From contig CALNWN010000003.1 in NCBI GenBank assembly GCA_940746715.1, forward strand, positions 62,001 through 126,000: a stretch of DNA of 64,000 bases, written 5' to 3'. This document shows positions 1-8,470 of the stretch, one piece after another. The first letter of the stretch is position 1, and each line of letters starts with the position of its first letter. Under the pieces are notes generated by a model. It saw nothing but the letters and a program-made list of their open reading frames with translations. It had not been told where the DNA came from and searched no databases. A program made the position numbers and the translations under genes. The DNA is from an uncultured Paraburkholderia sp. (GTDB taxonomy: Bacteria > Pseudomonadota > Gammaproteobacteria > Burkholderiales > Burkholderiaceae).

Positions 1-69
1 GACGCGATCGCGAATCTGCAGCAGGCCGAAACCGCGCTGCACTCACAGGGCGCCTACGCGGCGAGCTAG
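1..69 (+). CDS. C-terminal end of an unidentified protein
   Basis: The window opens inside a reading frame that gives 22 residues ending HSQGAYAAS and stops with TAG at 67-69. It is too short to assign to a family. Its stop overlaps the stop of the convergent LysR remnant on the other strand, so the two genes meet tail to tail. The frame is open to the left edge of the window. Confidence 0.4.
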   Translation, partial: DAIANLQQAETALHSQGAYAAS

Positions 70-582
70 TCGATCGACCCGCGCAGTAGTTCGCAGAGAT
101 CGGCGGTGATCGAGGACATCGACACATGGCGATGCTTTACGATGCCGATCGAGCGTTGCACTTCGGGGCTTGCGATAGGAACTGTCCGAATGTTCGGCGC
201 AAAGTGTGCCGACACCGCAAGCGACGGCACGATCGCGCAGCCGAGACCCGCATCGACCAGCGCGACGACGCATGAGATGTGTTCGACTTCGTAGAACCAT
301 CGCAGACTGATCGACTCCTGACCGAGCAGCAGTTCGAGCAGCAGCCGATTGCCACTGTCGCGCCCGCCGATGACGAGCCTCGCATTACGCAAATCCCGCA
401 AAGACACGCTCTCACGCGACGCCCACTCGTGCTAGCGATGCATCGCTAGCACATATCGATTGGCAAGCAAGGGCTCGAAAATTAGATCCTCGTCGTCGCC
501 CGGGTCGAGGCTGATACCGAATTCCGCAAGTCCCGCGCGTACCTGCCCGAGCACGAAGTCATGATTGCCGTCGAGTGCTACT
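66..582 (-). pseudogene. LysR-type regulator, C-terminal remnant with amber stop
   Basis: This is the effector-binding half of a LysR-type transcriptional regulator. Visible family features are AEFGIS early in the fragment and VALVDAGLGCAIVPS near the end. The reading frame is continuous from about 582 to 66 except for one in-frame TAG at 432-434. CAG (Gln) to TAG would explain that codon. The DNA-binding N-terminal half is missing: at about 580 the sequence switches into an MFS transporter reading the other way. LysR and MFS genes are often divergent neighbours, so a deletion probably removed both 5' ends and the shared promoter. It is almost certainly non-functional. Confidence 0.75.
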
Positions 583-1062
583 TCTTCAGGTGGCTGGATC
601 GCGTGAACGTCGGTTTCGCCAAGCACAAATGATGAGCGATCTGAGTGTCACCGAAGCGGCATACGGCGTCGGCGCGGGACTTTTCTTCATCGGCTATTTG
701 TTACTTCAGGTGCCCGGCGGTTACCTCGTGAAGCGCATCGACGTGCGCGCCTGTCTCGGCGGCTCGCTGATCGCGTGGGGCATTGTCTCCATCGCCACAC
801 TGGCGACGCGCAACCAGACCCCATTCTATGCGCTGCGCTTCCTGCTCGCCTGACCGAGGTGAGCTTTTTTGCGGCGGTCATTGCGTACTTCGGTCCGTGG
901 TTTCCGTCGTATCGTCTGAGCAAGGTAATGTCCCCGCTGTTTCTCGCGATGCCGCTCGGCATGATCATCGACGGGCCGCTGTCGGGGTGGATCATGGATG
1001 CGACACACGGCGAATGGGGAATGAACGGCTGGCCGTGGATGTTCCGGATCCTTACGATTCCG
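579..1062 (+). pseudogene. MFS transporter remnant (ACS-type), two frameshifts
   Basis: This is a fragment of a major facilitator transporter of the anion:cation symporter type. It reads FFRWLDRVNVGFAKHK, then (shifted) MMSDLSVTEAAYGVGAG, then (shifted again near 850) EVSFFAAVIAYFGPWFP and SGWIMDATHGEWG. DRVN after helix 1 and SGW in helix 5 are family hallmarks. The first residues of helix 1 and everything after about helix 5 are missing, leaving roughly 160 of some 430 residues. It begins exactly where the LysR remnant ends. It cannot form a transporter. Confidence 0.75.
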
Positions 1063-1106
1063 GCGCGCTACATCAAGGCGACGCATTGAGTTGCCGCGTG
1101 CGGTTA

Positions 1107-1137
1107 TTGACAACATATGTTGTAGTGTGGTTAGAAT
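1107..1137 (+). promoter_or_regulatory. Promoter-like region with a 14-bp palindrome
   Basis: TTGACA at 1107-1112 resembles a -35 box, and TAGAAT at 1132-1137 a -10 box (spacer 19, slightly long). A perfect 14-bp palindrome, ACAACATATGTTGT (1110-1123), overlaps the -35 box. It lies 73 bp upstream of the aminotransferase start. A repressor bound there would block the promoter. The core ACATATGT recurs twice upstream of the binding-protein gene at 4595-5500. The bound regulator is unknown. Confidence 0.5.
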
Positions 1138-1195
1138 TGTAAATCGCATGTTGCGCACGTCCTTCACACCCAGATTCGCACCAAGGCAAAATTAC

Positions 1196-2554
1196 ATGAC
1201 CACGGTATTTCATCGCGCGCCTCGCGCCAGCCTGCCCATCGCCGTGCGCGGCGACGGCATAGAAATCATCGATTCGACCGGCAAGCGCTACATCGACGCG
1301 TGCGGCGGCGCGGCTGTCTCGTGCCTTGGTCACAGTCATCCGCGGGTGATCGAAGCCATTCAGCGACAAGTGCAGGAGTTGCCCTACGCACATACATCGT
1401 TCTTCACGACCGAGCCTGCCGAAGCACTCGCCGATCTGCTCATCGAAGCCGCGCCGGGAAACCTCGGCCACGTCTACTTCGTATCGGGCGGCTCAGAAGC
1501 GATGGAAGCCGCGCTAAAGCTCGCGCGTCAGTATTTCGTCGAGAGGGGCCAGCCTGAGCGGCGGCACTTCATCGCGCGCCGGCAGAGCTATCACGGCAAC
1601 ACGCTCGGAGCGCTTGCCATTGGCGGCAACGCATGGCGTCGCGAGCCGTTCCTGCCTATCCTGATCGAAGCGCATCACGTAACTCCCTGCTTCGCCTATC
1701 GCGAGCAGCAAGCGGGCGAAACCGACGAAGCCTTCGCGCAACGTCTTGCCGACGAACTTGAAGCAAAAATCCTTGAACTCGGCGCGCAATCGGTGGCGGC
1801 ATTTGTCGCAGAGACGGTCGTCGGCGCGACGGCGGGCGCGGTGCCGCCCGTGCGCGAATACTTCCGTAAGATTCGCGCGGTCTGCGACAAATACGGCGTG
1901 CTGCTGATTCTCGACGAAGTGATGTCCGGCATGGGCCGCACGGGCCACCTGTTCGCTTGCGAGGAAGACAGCGTTTCGCCGGATATTCTCGCGATCGCGA
2001 AAGGTCTCGGCGCGGGCTATCAGCCGATCGGCGCGACGCTCGTCAGCAACGAGATTTTCAATACCATCGTCGGCGGATCCGGATTTTTTCAGCACGGTCA
2101 CACGTATATCGGCCATGCGACGGCGTGCGCGGCGGCGTTCGAAGTGCAGAAAGTCATCGCCGAAGAAAAGCTGCTCGACAACGTGAAAGCGCGCGGCGAG
2201 CAACTGCGCGCGCGGCTGCGCGAGCGGCAGGCAAATCATCCGTTCATCGGCGATGTGCGCGGGCGCGGCCTCTTCACTGGTGTTGAACTGGTGCAGGATC
2301 GCGCGAGCAAAACCCCGTTCGATCCGAAGCACAAACTGCACGCCATCATCAAGAGCGAGGCGATGAAGCGCGGCCTTATGGTGTATCCGATGGGCGGCAC
2401 TGTGGACGCCCGCATCGGCGATCACGTGCTCATTGCGCCGCCGTTCATCACGACCAGCGCGCAGATCGACACGATCGTCGAGCGCCTTGCAGATGGGATC
2501 GACGGAGCGCTCAGCCTCATCGACGTGAAGGCGGCATGGACGACGCCGCGCTAA
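1196..2554 (+). CDS. Class III PLP-dependent aminotransferase
   Basis: This is a complete 452-residue fold-type I aminotransferase of the omega-amino acid / 4-aminobutyrate type. It moves an amino group to a keto acid using pyridoxal phosphate. Visible features are the cofactor-binding GGSEAMEAALKLARQ, SYHGNTLGAL, Asp240 in LILDEVMSG (binds the pyridine nitrogen) and Lys269 in AIAKGLGAG (Schiff base), followed by FQHGHTYIGHATACAAA. The ATG at 1196 is preceded by AAGG at a suitable distance; an upstream in-frame extension to 1091 would cross the promoter. Its 3' end overlaps the AtzG-like gene, so it heads an operon with an amidase. That context suggests catabolism of an amide- or carbamoyl-bearing amine. 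The substrate cannot be read from the sequence. Confidence 0.85.
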   Translation: MTTVFHRAPRASLPIAVRGDGIEIIDSTGKRYIDACGGAAVSCLGHSHPRVIEAIQRQVQELPYAHTSFFTTEPAEALADLLIEAAPGNLGHVYFVSGGSEAMEAALKLARQYFVERGQPERRHFIARRQSYHGNTLGALAIGGNAWRREPFLPILIEAHHVTPCFAYREQQAGETDEAFAQRLADELEAKILELGAQSVAAFVAETVVGATAGAVPPVREYFRKIRAVCDKYGVLLILDEVMSGMGRTGHLFACEEDSVSPDILAIAKGLGAGYQPIGATLVSNEIFNTIVGGSGFFQHGHTYIGHATACAAAFEVQKVIAEEKLLDNVKARGEQLRARLRERQANHPFIGDVRGRGLFTGVELVQDRASKTPFDPKHKLHAIIKSEAMKRGLMVYPMGGTVDARIGDHVLIAPPFITTSAQIDTIVERLADGIDGALSLIDVKAAWTTPR

Positions 2555-2703
2555 AAGCATGGGCGGCGACGCTCGACATCGCGTTGCCCGACGCGTTGCT
2601 GGCCGACGTCGCATCGCTGCTCGACTCGATGCATGCGAGCGCGCGGCCACTTGCCGTCGCTCTCGACGAAGCGGAATCCGGCGATGATGCAGAGGGCGCT
2701 TGA
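2536..2703 (+). CDS. AtzG-like small protein (DUF4089 type)
   Basis: This is a 55-residue acidic, helical protein, MDDAALKAWAATLDIAL followed by LLADVASLLDSM. It overlaps the end of the aminotransferase (2554) and the start of the amidase (2684). Size, composition and position match AtzG-type proteins, which form a stable complex with AtzE-type amidases and are encoded just upstream of them. By analogy it would be a structural partner of the adjacent amidase. The start ATG lies inside the aminotransferase end, consistent with translational coupling. The assignment rests on synteny and a short sequence. Confidence 0.6.
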   Translation: MDDAALKAWAATLDIALPDALLADVASLLDSMHASARPLAVALDEAESGDDAEGA

Positions 2704-4025
2704 AATCGCCGCGGACGTGCGCGCACGAAAGCGTTCGGCCGTCGACGTGACGCGGGAAACGCTCAGTGGCATCGAACGCGCGAACGCCTCGCTCAACGCT
2801 TTTCATCACGTTTTCATCAACGAGGCGCTCGAACAGGGAACGCGTATCGACGCGCTCGTCGCGCAGGGCATCGATCCGGGACCGCTTGCCGGCGTGCCGT
2901 TCGCGGCTAAAAGTATCTTCGATATCGAAGGTCACACGACGATCGCCGGTTCGCGTGCGCGGCTCGACACACCCGCCGCGATCCACGACGCCGATGCCAT
3001 CGCACGGCTGAAGCGGGCCGGCGCAGTGCTCGTCGGCACGACGCACATGGACGAGCTCGCGTGTGGCGCGACCGGCGAGAATCCGCACTTCGGCCCGGTG
3101 CGTAATCCACACGATGTCGATCGCATGACGGGCGGGTCGTCGGGCGGATCCGCTGCCGCTGTCGCCGCGCGATGCGTGCCGCTCGCGCTTGGCAGCGACA
3201 CCAATGGCTCAATTCGCGCCCCCGCCGCGCTGTGCGACGTGTGGAGCATCAAGCCCGACTTTCGGCAGGCTGTCGCGGCGAGGCGTGCTCGCTTACGCCA
3301 GTTCGCTGGATTGCATCGACGGCTTTGCGAACGATGTCCGCGATCTCGCGGGGCTTTATTCGGTACTCGATGGCAATCCATCGGACGAGCGCGAATCGTG
3401 CCTGAGAGTCGGCATATTGAGCGGGTACTTCGAAACGTACGCATCGCAACAAGCGTGGGACGCGGTGCTGGAAACAGCGTCGCTCATCGGGCCACACGAA
3501 TCGATCGACATGTGCGAGCACGATATGCAGCTCGGGCGCGGCGCGGCGACGATCGTCTCGAACGTGGAGGTAGCGACCGCGCACGCGAATCTGCTCGACG
3601 CGCCGGAAGACACTGTCTCGCCCCGCCTGCGCACGCGTCTCCTCGCCGGCGCGTTGAGTCCGGCCGCGTGGTACGCCCGTGCGCTAAGCTATCAGCGGGG
3701 TTTTCGCGCGCGCATGGCCCGGCTCTTCGCCGATTTCGACGTCATCCTCGCGCCGTGCACACCCTTCGCCGCGCCGGGATTCTCTGACGCGACAATCGCG
3801 GTCGGCAATCACGAACTCGAACCCGCAAAGCATCTCGGCATGCTGACCCACCCGGTTTCCTTCGCCGGACTTCCTGTCGTTACCGCTCCCGTCTTGCGCG
3901 ATGGCAATATGCCGCTCGGCGTGCAGATCATCGGCGCACCGTTCGACGAGGTCGCGTGCTTCGCGGCCGCCCGACGCATCGAGCAAGGCTTCACGGACAC
4001 CTCACGGACATCAATCGAATCATGA
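2684..4025 (+). pseudogene. AtzE-type amidase with a 1-nt frameshift
   Basis: This is an amidase-signature enzyme of about 446 residues, AtzE-like because an AtzG-like gene precedes it. The Lys-Ser-Ser triad is visible: Lys76 in PFAAKSIFDIEG, the glycine-serine stretch TGGSSGGSAAAVAA, and GSDTNGSIRAPA. After SIKP the frame shifts at about 3253-3256 because one extra C is present; the next frame resumes as TFGRLSRRGVLAYASS and runs to the normal C-terminus. As written the protein ends early and is inactive. The rest is so well conserved that a sequencing error or very recent mutation is likely. The stop overlaps the next start (ATGA at 4022). Confidence 0.8.
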
Positions 4026-4576
4026 ACAAACGACTTCCCGACTTCCAGATCGCCACCGCGTCCGACGAACAGAAGGCCGTTTTGGAGGATATCCTGAGTG
4101 GCCCGCGCGGCAATCTGAACGGGCCGTTCCTCGGCTGGATCTTCAGCCCAGAACTTGCGCAGAACGCGCAGAAGCTCGGCGCGTTCTGCCGCTACAATAC
4201 CGGCCTGCCGCTGCGCCTCTCCGAACTCGCGATTCTCGTGACCGCGGCGCGCTGGCGATCGCAGGCGGAATGGCACATCCATCATCCAATCGCGCTCGAA
4301 GCCGGCCTGCCCACCGATGTCGCCGAAGCGCTCCGCACAGGAAAAACGCCGACCTTCGCCGATGCCGACGACAGGATCATTTTCGATTTTGCCACCGAGC
4401 TATACGACACGAAGCGCGTAAGCGATGCCACGTACAACGCCGCTGTCGCGCGCTTCGGTCATACGGTCGTCGTGAATCTCGTCGGGTTGCTGGGCTACTA
4501 CGCGCTCGTGGCGATGACGCTCAACACGTTCGGGATGCGCGCTGAGGGGCAGACCAATCTGCCCTTCGCGGAGTGA
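4022..4576 (+). CDS. Carboxymuconolactone decarboxylase-like protein
   Basis: This is a complete 184-residue protein of the AhpD/CMD superfamily. Features are LPLRLSELAILVTAARWRS, the helix EWHIHHPIALEAGL and DRIIFDFATELYDTKRVS. The family includes gamma-carboxymuconolactone decarboxylase and peroxidase-like proteins. This member has histidines (EWHIHH) and no CxxC motif, so it resembles the decarboxylase side rather than the AhpD peroxidase side. It is translationally coupled to the amidase (ATGA overlap), so it probably acts on a product of the same pathway. The exact reaction is unknown. Confidence 0.75.
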   Translation: MNKRLPDFQIATASDEQKAVLEDILSGPRGNLNGPFLGWIFSPELAQNAQKLGAFCRYNTGLPLRLSELAILVTAARWRSQAEWHIHHPIALEAGLPTDVAEALRTGKTPTFADADDRIIFDFATELYDTKRVSDATYNAAVARFGHTVVVNLVGLLGYYALVAMTLNTFGMRAEGQTNLPFAE

Positions 4577-4594
4577 CGCCATTTCGCCGACGCG

Positions 4595-5500
4595 TTACTC
4601 GAATGCCTTGTCGTTCGGCTCGGCAAAGAGCTTCTGCATCGTGCCGCTCATCGGGAATTCAAAATTGATGTTCTTCGGCGGCACCGGTTTCGTGAACCAC
4701 TTGTCATACAGCGTCCTGATCTCGGGGCTTCTCATCACCTGGCTCATTGCATCGTCGACGAGCTTTTTGAACTCCGGCTCGTCCTTGCGCATCATGAAGC
4801 CGTAAGCCTCCGATGACTGCGGCGTGCCAACCAGCACCCAGTCCGAGGGCTTCGCCGTCAGGGAGCGCGTGCCGGCGAGCAGAACATCGTCCATCATGTA
4901 AGCGACTGCGCGGCCAGTTTCAAGCGTCGCGCGTCCCTCGCCGTAATCCTTCGCGCTGATGATACTCATGTTCATTTTCTTTTCTTCGTTCATCTTGCGA
5001 AGAATGCGCTCGGACGTCGTGCCCTGATTCGTCACTACGGTTTTGCCCGCGAGATCGGGAAAGTCGTTGATGCCCGAATCCTTCCTCGTGAGCAGACGCG
5101 TCGTCGCGACAAAGAATGTGTCCGAAAACGCAACCTGGTTCTGGCGCGCCGTGAGATTCGTCGTCACGCCGCATTCGAGATCGATCGTGCCGTTCTGTAC
5201 AAGTGGAATGCGGTTCTGCGACGTCACCGGAATGAAGCGCACGCGCAAATCGGGGTGCTTCGTCTTTGCCTTCACCGCGTCGATTACCTTGTTGCACAAG
5301 TCCTGCGAAAACCCGACGACATTGTTATTGGTATCGACATACGAAAACGGTATGGATGTTTCCCGATGGCCGACCGCGATGAGATTCGTGCTTTGAATCT
5401 TGGCAAGCGTCGGCTGGCTGCTTTGGCCGTAGCTCGTCCCCGTGACGAGCGCGAGCACGGCAAGCGCGAAAGCTGATGTGAGTAGTGGCCTTGTTTTCAT
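4595..5500 (-). CDS. ABC transporter polar amino-acid-binding protein (GltI-like)
   Basis: This is a complete 301-residue periplasmic solute-binding protein, family 3, similar to the glutamate/aspartate-binding protein GltI. It has a classical signal peptide (about residues 1-25, ending near SYG-QSS). The mature domain shows ETSIPFSYVDTNNNVVGFSQ and LVQNGTIDLECGVTTNLTA, typical of acidic amino-acid binders. No permease or ATPase gene is beside it in this window, so it either works with a distant transporter or is an orphan. It is convergent with the CMD-like gene and divergent from the deoR operon. Two ACATATGT palindromes lie just upstream, shared with the aminotransferase promoter. Confidence 0.85.
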   Translation of the reverse strand: MKTRPLLTSAFALAVLALVTGTSYGQSSQPTLAKIQSTNLIAVGHRETSIPFSYVDTNNNVVGFSQDLCNKVIDAVKAKTKHPDLRVRFIPVTSQNRIPLVQNGTIDLECGVTTNLTARQNQVAFSDTFFVATTRLLTRKDSGINDFPDLAGKTVVTNQGTTSERILRKMNEEKKMNMSIISAKDYGEGRATLETGRAVAYMMDDVLLAGTRSLTAKPSDWVLVGTPQSSEAYGFMMRKDEPEFKKLVDDAMSQVMRSPEIRTLYDKWFTKPVPPKNINFEFPMSGTMQKLFAEPNDKAFE

Positions 5501-5525
5501 AGATTACCCGTGTGATGTGAATGAT

Positions 5526-5562
5526 ACATATGTTGCCATGAAAAAAACACAGCTACATATGT
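5526..5562. promoter_or_regulatory. Two ACATATGT palindromes upstream of the binding protein
   Basis: ACATATGT occurs at 5526-5533 (within TACATATGTTG) and again at 5555-5562 (within TACATATGTA), 29 bp apart, upstream of the minus-strand gene starting at 5500. The same core lies in the palindrome at 1110-1123. Three copies at two promoters of the same neighbourhood suggest one regulator controls the aminotransferase operon and this binding protein. The factor is not known. Confidence 0.4.
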
Positions 5563-5738
5563 ATTTACCCATAGTTCCGTGTTCGCGCCGACTGTCCGAT
5601 GGGTTTTCACTTCAATCGAAACTCGGCGGCGCTGCTCGGCCTCTCCGGAACTACAAGAAGTGTTGTGCAGTTGGTGTCCGCAAGCCGCAAGGCTCGCATT
5701 TGCGCGCCGAGTGAATGCAGACAGGCAGCGATCTCTAT

Positions 5739-5790
5739 GTGCACGTTTATGCATGTTTACATTCTTGTTTGTGCACGTTATTATGGTGCA
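5739..5790. promoter_or_regulatory. Direct repeats upstream of the deoR-family gene
   Basis: GTGCACGTT occurs at 5739-5747 and 5771-5779, 32 bp apart (about three helical turns), each followed by an ATG..GCATG stretch. The second copy ends just before the regulator start at 5790. This layout is expected of an autoregulatory DeoR-family operator. It is inferred from the repeat alone. Confidence 0.45.
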
Positions 5791-6572
5791 TGAACGACGA
5801 CATTCCTCTTTCCCGGCGCGATGAGATCGCCAATCGGCTTGCACAGGGCCAGCCAGTCGTGGCAGCGGCGCTCGCCGCCGAATTCAATATTTCCGAAGAC
5901 GCCGTCCGTCGCGACCTTCGCGCTCTGGCGGCCGAGGGGCGCTGCCGGAGGGTCTATGGTGGGGCGCTGCCGATCACACCTGCTTCCGCGCCGATGGCTA
6001 GCCGCATTGATACAGCCTACGAGCAAAAGTCGGCATTGGCCCGTGCGGCTGTGCCGCTAATCCGGCGAGGGGAACTTTTGTTTCTCGATAGCGGCAGTAC
6101 CAATTTCGCGCTCGTTGACCTGCTGCCGGAAGAGGCCGACATCACCATCGCGACCAATTCAGTCGATATCGCCGCCGCGGTGCTGCGCCGATCCGACATT
6201 CGTCTGCTCGTCATCGGCGGTGTGGTTGATCCAGCGGTCGGCGGGTGTGTCGATGCGAGCGCCGTGCAGAACGTTGTGCAAATGAATATCGATCGATGCT
6301 TCATCGGATCCTGCGCGATCTCGCCGAAGGGCGGCATCAGTGCGTTCGACCTCGCCGACGCGACTTTCAAACGCGCCGTTCTGGCGGCCAGCGATCACAG
6401 CGTGGTGCTGGCGCTCACTGAGAAGTTCAACACTCGCGCCCCTTACAAGGTGACCGCCATCAAAGAGATCGAATATGCCGTCGTCGAACATGATCTGCCG
6501 CGCGTACATCGTGCGGCCTTGTCGAAAGCCGGCGCGTCAGTTGTCCCGGCACAGGAACCCGCCAAGCCATGA
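5790..6572 (+). CDS. DeoR/GlpR-family transcriptional regulator
   Basis: This is a complete 260-residue regulator. The N-terminal helix-turn-helix includes AAEFNISEDAVRRDLRALA and is followed by the DeoR signature GRCRRVYGGALP. The C-terminal sugar-phosphate-sensing domain shows FLDSGSTNFALVDLLP and TNSVDIAAAVL. The start at 5790 gives MNDDIPLSRRDEIANRL, the usual beginning of the family; an upstream extension would cross the repeats. Its stop overlaps the following MFS start (ATGA at 6569), making a regulator-MFS-VOC operon. Family members usually repress sugar or polyol use until a phosphorylated intermediate binds. Confidence 0.85.
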   Translation: MNDDIPLSRRDEIANRLAQGQPVVAAALAAEFNISEDAVRRDLRALAAEGRCRRVYGGALPITPASAPMASRIDTAYEQKSALARAAVPLIRRGELLFLDSGSTNFALVDLLPEEADITIATNSVDIAAAVLRRSDIRLLVIGGVVDPAVGGCVDASAVQNVVQMNIDRCFIGSCAISPKGGISAFDLADATFKRAVLAASDHSVVLALTEKFNTRAPYKVTAIKEIEYAVVEHDLPRVHRAALSKAGASVVPAQEPAKP

Positions 6573-7752
6573 ACACCCGGCCAAATCTGTTCACGTCGCG
6601 AGCAACGGCTCCAGGCCTGCCTGCAGCCCGCTTGCCACCCGCCTTGCGTTCCTTGTGGCGGGATTTGGCGTGGCTTGCTGGGCACCGCTCGTGCCTTTCG
6701 CCAAGCAGCGTCTTGGCGTCGATGACGGCGTGCTCGGACTCCTGCTGCTGTGCATCGGTTTCGGTTCAGTCATTGCAATGGTAGTCACGGGGGCGCTCAG
6801 TGCACGATACGGGGCCAAGCCCATCATCGTTGCGGGCGGCTCGGGGCTGGCCGTCGTTCTGCCCCTGCTGACCATCGTTAGTACGCCGCTGACGCTTGGA
6901 ATTGCGTTGCTCGCGTTTGGTGCATTCCTCGGCTCACTCGATGTCGCGATGAACATTCATGCGGTCGATGTCGAGCGCGCGGAAGCTCGACCGTTGATGT
7001 CGGGCTTTCACGCGCTCTTCAGCATCGGTGGATTCGTCGGCGCAACGGTGATGACCTTCCTGCTTTCCTTGCACGTCGGGATGCTCGCAAGCGCATTGCC
7101 ATGCGCCGTTCTGATGCTCGTCGCCATCGCGGCGGCGCGCTCTCGTCTGATTGTGTCGACACACGCGAGCAATGGACCGCTGTTTGCGTTGCCGCGCGGC
7201 ATTGTGTTCATGCTTGCCGCGCTCGCCGCGATCACCTTTCTGGTCGAAGGCGCGCTGCTCGACTGGAGTGCCTTGCTCGTCACCGGTACAGGACTGGTTT
7301 CTGCCGCGCACGGAGGACTGGGCTACATCTTCTTCTCGATCGCCATGACCGCCGGCCGATTTGGCGGTGACGCGCTCACCGCGCGCATCGGCGACCGCGC
7401 GACCATGTTCTGGGGAGGACTGCTTGCAACCGTCGGTTTCGTCGTGCTGCTGACTGCACCGACCGCAGCGCTCGCGATGAGCGGATTTGTCCTGATCGGT
7501 CTCGGCGCATCGAATGTCGTGCCAGTGTTATTCCGGCGCGCCGGGTCGCAGCGCGCAATGCCTTCAACGTTCGCGGTTGCCGCAATCACGGCGACGGGTT
7601 ATGCCGGGCATCTCGCCGGACCCGCGGGGGTGGGCTTCATTGCCAAGGCAGTCGGATTGCCGACTGCCTTCTGGGTATTAGCCGCGAGGTTTTGTCTCGT
7701 TCCGGCATGCGCCCATCTGGCAACGCGCCGACTCCAGGAGGACCGCTCATGA
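6569..7752 (+). pseudogene. MFS transporter, frameshift near the N-terminus
   Basis: This is a twelve-helix major facilitator of about 390 residues. The natural start is the ATG at 6569 overlapping the deoR stop (MNTRPNLFTSRATAPGLPAA). Near 6630-6640 the frame shifts, after which it reads TRLAFLVAGFGVACWAPLVP and is open to 7752. Helices and the conserved GALSARYGAK loop are intact. If the shift is real, the protein would need an unusual internal start. If it is a sequencing error, the gene is normal. The stop overlaps the VOC start by ATGA. The substrate is unknown; the DeoR neighbour hints at a sugar or derivative. Confidence 0.7.
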
Positions 7753-8131
7753 AGATTGCCCACGTTGCCTTGTGGACGCGCGATCTCGACGAGGCCGCCT
7801 TGTTCTGGCGTCGATATTTCGATGCCGATGTTGGGGTGACCTATCAGAGCGAACGCCGGCCCGGATTCGTCTCGCACTTCGTCAGATTGCGGGGCGACCG
7901 GACCATGATCGAACTTATGAGCGGTCCTTGGATCGCAAATGGTTCCACAATGGACCGCGTCGACTGGGATCATGTCGCCATTTGCCTTGGAGACGCGGTT
8001 GCGGTCAATGAACTGGCCAAACACTGCCATGCCGATGGCTTACTCGTTTCAGCGCCCGAACGACAGGCGATGGATTTTATGAAGCGGTAATCGCAACACC
8101 GGACGGCACGCGGATCGAAATTACTGAGTAA
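7749..8131 (+). pseudogene. VOC (glyoxalase-fold) protein, 3' frameshift
   Basis: This is a vicinal-oxygen-chelate family protein of about 127 residues: KIAHVALWTRDLDEAALFW at the start, SHFVRLRGDRTMIELM in the first module, and VDWDHVAICLGD opening the second. Near 8065 one base is missing. The original frame then runs into TAA at 8088-8090, while the next frame continues the expected ending GFYEAVIATPDGTRIEITE to a stop at 8129-8131. Metal-ligand positions (His, Glu) are present in the first half. It is the last gene of the deoR operon. Confidence 0.7.
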
Positions 8132-8470
8132 CGGCGTGACACAACCAAGCCTGCGGCCTTCATAGCTGCATCACTTACTGTCCATTTCACCCCTGCGAGT
8201 ACCACGGACGACGACGGCGTCCACATATGGTGCTGACGCAGAGACTAGACCAGAACGTCCGGTGTCCGATGTAGAGAAGTCGATCAAGTGTCGTACACGA
8301 TGCAACGGCGGATGGCGGAAAGTGGCCGATGGGGTGAGGTCGCCCCCGGCGGCTACACGCTGGACAGGTTGCAACGGCTGCGCCCCGATCTGCCACCGCG
8401 TGCGAGGGGAGTGCCTTCGGCGGCGAGGCACTGAACAATACCGGGATTGGCTTCCGCCTCGGACGTATCT
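8132..8470. other. No gene seen
   Basis: These 339 bases separate the VOC gene from the end of the SDR gene. Short frames exist on both strands, but none shows a recognisable domain, ribosome-binding site or consistent codon use. I see nothing assignable. Confidence 0.5.

Noticed and set aside
1514-3112. Long minus-strand frame over the aminotransferase and amidase
   Set aside because: It is antisense to two clearly recognisable genes, is Arg-rich and lacks any domain: a typical shadow in GC-rich DNA.
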